Assembly: GCA_937886445.1 (NCBI GenBank)
Contig: CALGBY010000084.1
Span: 1 to 17,655 of the forward strand
Length of the DNA stretch: 17,655 bases
Reading direction: 5' to 3'
From: an uncultured Clostridia bacterium
Lineage (GTDB): Bacteria; Bacillota; Clostridia; Christensenellales; Aristaeellaceae
Shown here: positions 14,223-17,655 of the stretch, one piece after another
Numbering within the stretch: position 1 is the stretch's first letter
How the letters are laid out: each line of letters begins with the position of its first letter
Made by a program: the position numbers and the translations under genes
The notes under the pieces: generated by a model
Told to the model about the DNA's origin: nothing
Databases searched by the model: none
The model's input: only the letters and a program-made list of their open reading frames with translations

Positions 14223-15542
14223 ATGGATCTGAACAGACGATATCATTCCGTGCGGCTGGATAAAAGCCGCTGCAAGGGCTGTACCAACTGCCTGAAGCAC
14301 TGCCCCACGGAAGCCATCCGCGTGCGCAACGGGCGCGCGCATATCATAGACAACAAGTGCATCGACTGCGGAGAATGCATCCGCATCTGTGATTACCACG
14401 CCAAGGTGGCGGTAACGGACAGTCTGGATACCATTCACGGCTTCCGCTACGCGATCGCCCTGCCGGCGCCTTCTCTTTACGCGCAGTTCCGCAACCTGAA
14501 GGATCCGGGAAGCGTGCTTTCGGCTCTTAAAAAGATCGGCTTTGACGATGTGTTCGAGGTAGCGCGCGGCGCCGATATCGTAAGCCGCGCCATTCATGAA
14601 AAGCTGCGTGATCCCAGCCTGCCCCGTCCGCTCATTTCCTCCGCCTGCCCCGCGGTGGTGCGTCTCATTCAGGTGCGTTTTCCGGATCTGATCGACCATA
14701 TCGTGGATGTGAAGCAGCCGATGGAGGTGGCGGCGATGATCGCGAAGACGGAATTCGCGCGCCGCAAGGAGTGCGACCCGGAGGATGTGGGCGTGTTCTT
14801 CATCACTCCCTGCCCCGCCAAGATGACCGCCGTACGCTCTCCCATCGGGCAGAAAAAGAGCAATGTGGACGGCGCCGTGAGCATGCTGGAGGTCTACGCC
14901 AAGCTGCGCCCCTTCATCGGGAAAAAGGCCTCCGGTGAGGATCTCACGCATTCCACCGCCACCGGCTGGGGCGTAGGCTGGGCCATGGACGGCGGAGAAG
15001 CCTCCGCCGTATGCCCCGAAAACAGCCTGGCCGTGGACGGCATCCATAACTGCATCCGCGTGCTGGAGGAGATCGAAAACAACAAGCTGAACGATCTGGT
15101 GTTCTTTGAAGGCAGCGCCTGCACCGGCGGATGCGTGGGCGGTCCGCTCACCTTTGAAAACGCGTTTGTGGCAAAAAATACCGTGCGTAAGATGACGGAA
15201 GAGATCAAGCTGAAAAGCAACGCGCACCCCGTCACCGATGTGCCCGCCGCCGTGATGAGCAAATATCCTCTCTACAACGACGCGCCCATCACCGAAAACA
15301 GCGCGCTCTCTCTGGACGACGATATGGAGATCGCCATGCAGAAGATGGCCCGCATGAACGCGATCATCGATTCGCTTCCCGGCTATGACTGCGGAAGCTG
15401 CGGCAGCCCCACCTGCAGAAGCTTTGCCGAGGATATCGTGCAGGGCTACTGCGGCGAAATGGACTGCATACACAAACTGCGGGATCAATTGAAGATCATG
15501 GCGCAGGAAATGGTCGATCTCGCGCAGACAAGGAGGGAATGA
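14223..15542 (+). CDS. Iron-sulfur [FeFe]-hydrogenase-like protein, putative sensory (HydS) type
   Basis: This 439-residue protein has two ferredoxin [4Fe-4S] motifs (Cys17/20/23/27 and Cys46/49/52/56), then a hydrogenase H-domain (about 75-340). The H-cluster ligands are C142 (SSACPA), C197 (TPCPAK), and C300 and C304 (SACTGGC). In motif L1 the residue before C142 is Ala, where catalytic enzymes have the proton-relay Cys of TSCCP. L3 ends GGPLTFE rather than GGGQP. The C-terminus carries a further cluster motif Cx2Cx4Cx16C (C390, C393, C398, C415) and a short helical tail. These features match the regulatory HydS-type branch and argue against a high-turnover hydrogenase. It is cytoplasmic and shares an operon with ATPase, DRTGG and PHP genes, its usual partners. 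It may sense H2 or redox state; low residual activity is possible. Confidence 0.85.
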   Translation: MDLNRRYHSVRLDKSRCKGCTNCLKHCPTEAIRVRNGRAHIIDNKCIDCGECIRICDYHAKVAVTDSLDTIHGFRYAIALPAPSLYAQFRNLKDPGSVLSALKKIGFDDVFEVARGADIVSRAIHEKLRDPSLPRPLISSACPAVVRLIQVRFPDLIDHIVDVKQPMEVAAMIAKTEFARRKECDPEDVGVFFITPCPAKMTAVRSPIGQKKSNVDGAVSMLEVYAKLRPFIGKKASGEDLTHSTATGWGVGWAMDGGEASAVCPENSLAVDGIHNCIRVLEEIENNKLNDLVFFEGSACTGGCVGGPLTFENAFVAKNTVRKMTEEIKLKSNAHPVTDVPAAVMSKYPLYNDAPITENSALSLDDDMEIAMQKMARMNAIIDSLPGYDCGSCGSPTCRSFAEDIVQGYCGEMDCIHKLRDQLKIMAQEMVDLAQTRRE

Positions 15543-15548
15543 GCAAGT

Positions 15549-16526
15549 ATGGAAAAGATAAGCATGCAGAGCACGCTTTCTTCTCTGCTTTCAGACCAGA
15601 GGATCGCCTGTATCGCGAAGGACGCCATCCGGGGCATGGATCTTGCAAAGGACCCAAAGTGGAACAAAACGCTGGAGGAGATCAAAAAGGAAGACTTTGC
15701 CTGCGATCTGCAGGAGGGCTTCACCCGCCTGTTTTCCGCCTTTGACGGTGGGAACGCGTTCTTTCCGCTGTACACAGAGGACGAAGTAAAGCAGCACGGG
15801 GACGGGCAGAACGCGCACCTTGTGTTTTTCGCCTCCGCGGATAAAGGCGCGAAGGACCGTCCGTTCATCCTGCTGGTGCCGGGCGGCGGCTTTGTGAATG
15901 TGTGGAACCTCACCGAGGGCTGGCCGGTCGCGGCCGCGTTCAACCGTCTCGGATATCATGTGTTCATCCTTACCTACCGGGTGGGCGGCAATGTTCCTCC
16001 CGTAAACAGGGAAATGGACGATTTTGCAAGGGCGCTTGAGGTGATCGGGAGAAACGCCGAAGGCCTCGGCGTGAACGCCGGCCGCTATATCACCTGCGGC
16101 TTTTCCGCGGGCGGCTATCTTGTGTGCCTGTGGAACACCCCCCTACACGGCTTCAAAGCATACGGTCTGCCCGCGCCCGGGGGCTGCATCCCCATCTACC
16201 CGCTCACCAGCTGGAAGCTGGGAAGAGAAGAACCGGATTATATCGATTTTTCCGTGCAGGCAATAGGAAAGGACGCCGATATAGCCACCTATGAGGTGCC
16301 GGACAACGCTTCACTTTTCCCGCCCACCTACATCGCCGTATCCGAAAACGATGAACTGGTGGATCCCGATAACTCACGGTTGCTGATCTCGGCGCTCAAG
16401 GCACAGGGGATCCCCTGCTTCCTTGATATCCGGGAGGGCGGCTGGCACGGCTTTGCCGACGGCGAGGGCATGAACCAGGCAGGCTGGACCGGGCGCGCGG
16501 TCGCGTGGCTGGAAAAACAGAAATAA
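15549..16526 (+). CDS. Alpha/beta hydrolase, esterase/lipase (BD-FAE/Aes-like)
   Basis: This 325-residue protein has an oxyanion-type loop PGGGF (111-115), nucleophile elbow GFSAG with Ser186, probable acid D268 (SENDELVD) and His300 (GGWHGF). This is a complete catalytic triad in family order. Residues 1-100 are an extra N-terminal segment ahead of the hydrolase fold. It lacks a signal peptide, so it is cytoplasmic. AAGGAGG lies 12 nt before the ATG, longer than usual. It starts 6 bp after the hydrogenase-like stop and ends 22 bp before the second DRTGG gene, so it is inside the operon. In comparable loci a SpoIIE/PP2C phosphatase often occupies this place. The substrate is unknown; an acetyl or other short-chain ester is a family-based guess. 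Confidence 0.85.
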   Translation: MEKISMQSTLSSLLSDQRIACIAKDAIRGMDLAKDPKWNKTLEEIKKEDFACDLQEGFTRLFSAFDGGNAFFPLYTEDEVKQHGDGQNAHLVFFASADKGAKDRPFILLVPGGGFVNVWNLTEGWPVAAAFNRLGYHVFILTYRVGGNVPPVNREMDDFARALEVIGRNAEGLGVNAGRYITCGFSAGGYLVCLWNTPLHGFKAYGLPAPGGCIPIYPLTSWKLGREEPDYIDFSVQAIGKDADIATYEVPDNASLFPPTYIAVSENDELVDPDNSRLLISALKAQGIPCFLDIREGGWHGFADGEGMNQAGWTGRAVAWLEKQK

Positions 16527-16548
16527 CAGAAATAACGGAGGAAAAGCA

Positions 16549-16890
16549 ATGAAAATATCCGATCTCATCCCGCTCATTCAGGCGGAAAACCTCACTCCCG
16601 CCGCGGAGGATAAGGAAGTGACCAGCGGCTACTGCTGCGACCTGCTTTCCTGGGTGATGGCCCATGGCGGAGAGGGCATGGCATGGGTGACCGTGCAGAC
16701 CAATATGAATGTGATCGCGGTAGCGCTGCTCAATGAAATGAGCTGCGTGATCCTGCCCGAGAACATCCGTCCCGGGGCGGACTGTCTCGAGAAAGCCAAA
16801 GAAGAGGGCATGGCCGTGCTGGTCAGCCCGCTTTCCTCCTACAGGATCTGCGGCATCCTTTACGAAAACGGTGTCGGTGACCGGAAATGA
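16549..16890 (+). CDS. DRTGG-domain protein (second of two)
   Basis: This 113-residue single-domain protein has a strong ribosome site (GGAGG). It aligns along its whole length with the DRTGG protein at 13368-13742: CCDLLSWVMA against CCSDLMSDVLA, LEKAKEEGMAVLV against LEQAKEQNLVVMT, and ICGILYENGV against TCGLLYEAGL. The conserved cysteines suggest metal, redox or ligand binding, but this is inference. Its TGA overlaps the PHP start (ATGA), so the two are translationally coupled. Confidence 0.8.
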   Translation: MKISDLIPLIQAENLTPAAEDKEVTSGYCCDLLSWVMAHGGEGMAWVTVQTNMNVIAVALLNEMSCVILPENIRPGADCLEKAKEEGMAVLVSPLSSYRICGILYENGVGDRK

Positions 16891-17597
16891 ACGGGTACTT
16901 TGCCGATCTGCACATCCATTCCTGCCTGTCTCCCTGCGGGGACGATGAATCCACGCCGGCTAACATCTGCGGCATGGCGAAGATCAAGGGGCTGGATATC
17001 ATCGCGGTGTGCGATCACAACACCTGCCGCAATCTGCCCGCCGTGAAGGAATGCTGTGACGCGTACGGGCTGCTTCTGCTGCCCGGCATGGAGCTGACCA
17101 CACAGGAGGAAGTGCACATGCTTTGCTACTTTCAGGATGTGGAAACAGCGCTTGTTTTTTCCGATGAGGTAAAAAAACACCTACCGCAGAAGAAAAACAA
17201 CCCCAAGTTTTTCGGTCACCAGTATGTGATGGACAGCGATGACAACATCCTTGCGGAGGAGGACGCGCTGCTCATCGGCGCGACGGACCTGCCCCTGCGG
17301 GAGGCGGCGGCACTGTGCCGGGCCTTCTCGGGCGTGCCGGTGCCCGCGCATATCAACCGCGGCTCAAACGGTCTTTTGATCAACCAGGGCTTCATGCCGG
17401 AGGAACCGTCCTTTTCCACGGTGGAGGTATGGCGCATGCTGCCGTGCGATGAAAAGATCCTCACGGGCAGGCATGTGTTGCATTCCTCGGACGCGCATTA
17501 TCTGGGCGATATCCAGGAGCGCGAGCACGCCCTGCGTCTTGAGCACCGCACAGCGGAGGCGCTGCTTGAATGGATGAAAAGCAGCAAAGAAGTATAG
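16887..17597 (+). CDS. PHP-domain phosphoesterase
   Basis: This 236-residue protein has the PHP metal-site pattern: H9 and H11 (DLHIHS), D43 and H44 (CDHN), E69 (GMELTT), H77 (EVHML), H155 (PAHINR), and D202/H204 (SSDAH). It lacks the polymerase or histidinol-phosphatase context, so it is a stand-alone metal-dependent phosphoesterase. Small nucleotides or phosphorylated metabolites are plausible substrates. It overlaps the preceding DRTGG stop by ATGA and is the last gene visible in the operon. The DRTGG-PHP couple is a regular part of hydrogenase-associated clusters. An interspersed repeat begins 9 bp after its stop. Confidence 0.88.
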   Translation: MNGYFADLHIHSCLSPCGDDESTPANICGMAKIKGLDIIAVCDHNTCRNLPAVKECCDAYGLLLLPGMELTTQEEVHMLCYFQDVETALVFSDEVKKHLPQKKNNPKFFGHQYVMDSDDNILAEEDALLIGATDLPLREAAALCRAFSGVPVPAHINRGSNGLLINQGFMPEEPSFSTVEVWRMLPCDEKILTGRHVLHSSDAHYLGDIQEREHALRLEHRTAEALLEWMKSSKEV

Positions 17598-17605
17598 AGC
17601 ACTTA

Positions 17606-17655
17606 AGGCAATACCGCACAATTCGTCAGCACGCTGAACGGTGTCTTTTCCAACA
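17606..17655 (+). repeat. Interspersed repeat, copy 2 (cut by window end)
   Basis: It matches 11827-11871 at 38 of 45 positions over 17606-17650. Like the first copy it lies right after the last gene of a plus-strand operon. It is not possible to see whether it continues to the right. Confidence 0.7.

Noticed and set aside
13034..15488. Minus-strand ORFs of 390 and 438 codons
   Set aside because: They mirror the HAD, DRTGG, ATPase and hydrogenase-like genes, which have motifs and ribosome sites on the plus strand. The antisense translations are compositionally odd (His/Ala/Gly rich).
14223..15542. Catalytic HydA hydrogenase
   Set aside because: Too short, the L1 proton-relay Cys is Ala, L3 lacks GGGQP, and the gene neighbours are signalling proteins rather than HydB/HydC electron-transfer subunits.

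Overview
The window looks like chromosomal DNA of an anaerobic Clostridia member (Bacillota). Supporting signs are strong AAGGAGG-type ribosome binding sites, Gram-positive signal peptides, a large Ig-like/InlB-like/MBG-repeat surface protein, a heterodimeric ABC exporter pair, and a sensory-type [FeFe]-hydrogenase-like locus typical of fermentative Clostridia and Thermotogales. The base composition is fairly GC-rich for that class. I cannot name the genus. I saw no rRNA, tRNA, CRISPR array or transposase gene.

Layout. (1) 1-5470, minus strand: a two-gene secreted-protein operon. A 405-residue protein with a decapeptide-repeat stalk, an SH3-like module and an Ig-like module comes first. It is followed 30 bp later by a giant surface protein that runs off the left edge after 1407 codons. 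Its promoter region (about 5595-5634) has a consensus TATAAT with two abutting 12-bp repeats just upstream. (2) 5700-9615, minus strand: an ABC exporter operon. The two half-transporters are one nucleotide apart; the first has a degenerate ATPase site. A possible 30-residue leader ORF overlaps the first start codon, and a rho-independent terminator follows at 5700-5734. (3) 9710-11949, plus strand: an ADP-ribosylglycohydrolase with a promoter preceded by two identical 12-bp direct repeats, then a GtrA-family membrane protein and a YbaK/ProX-type tRNA-editing protein, closed by a short interspersed repeat and a long hairpin that can terminate both strands. (4) 12008-12424, minus strand: a small secreted protein of unknown function. 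(5) 12584-17597, plus strand: a seven-gene operon behind a perfect TTGACA-N17-TATAAT promoter. The order is HAD phosphatase, DRTGG protein, GHKL ATPase, iron-sulfur [FeFe]-hydrogenase-like protein, alpha/beta hydrolase, second DRTGG protein, PHP phosphoesterase. (6) The window ends in a second copy of the interspersed repeat.

How the genes fit together. The hydrogenase-like protein keeps all four H-cluster cysteines but has Ala at the usual proton-relay Cys. It also carries a C-terminal Cx2Cx4Cx16C cluster motif, both features of putative sensory [FeFe]-hydrogenases. The anti-sigma-like ATPase, the DRTGG pair and the PHP protein are its usual partners. As I remember such loci, a SpoIIE/PP2C phosphatase normally lies between the hydrogenase-like gene and the second DRTGG gene; here that slot holds an alpha/beta hydrolase. 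This is the most unusual arrangement in the window. Whether catalytic hydrogenase genes (hydCBA) follow cannot be seen.
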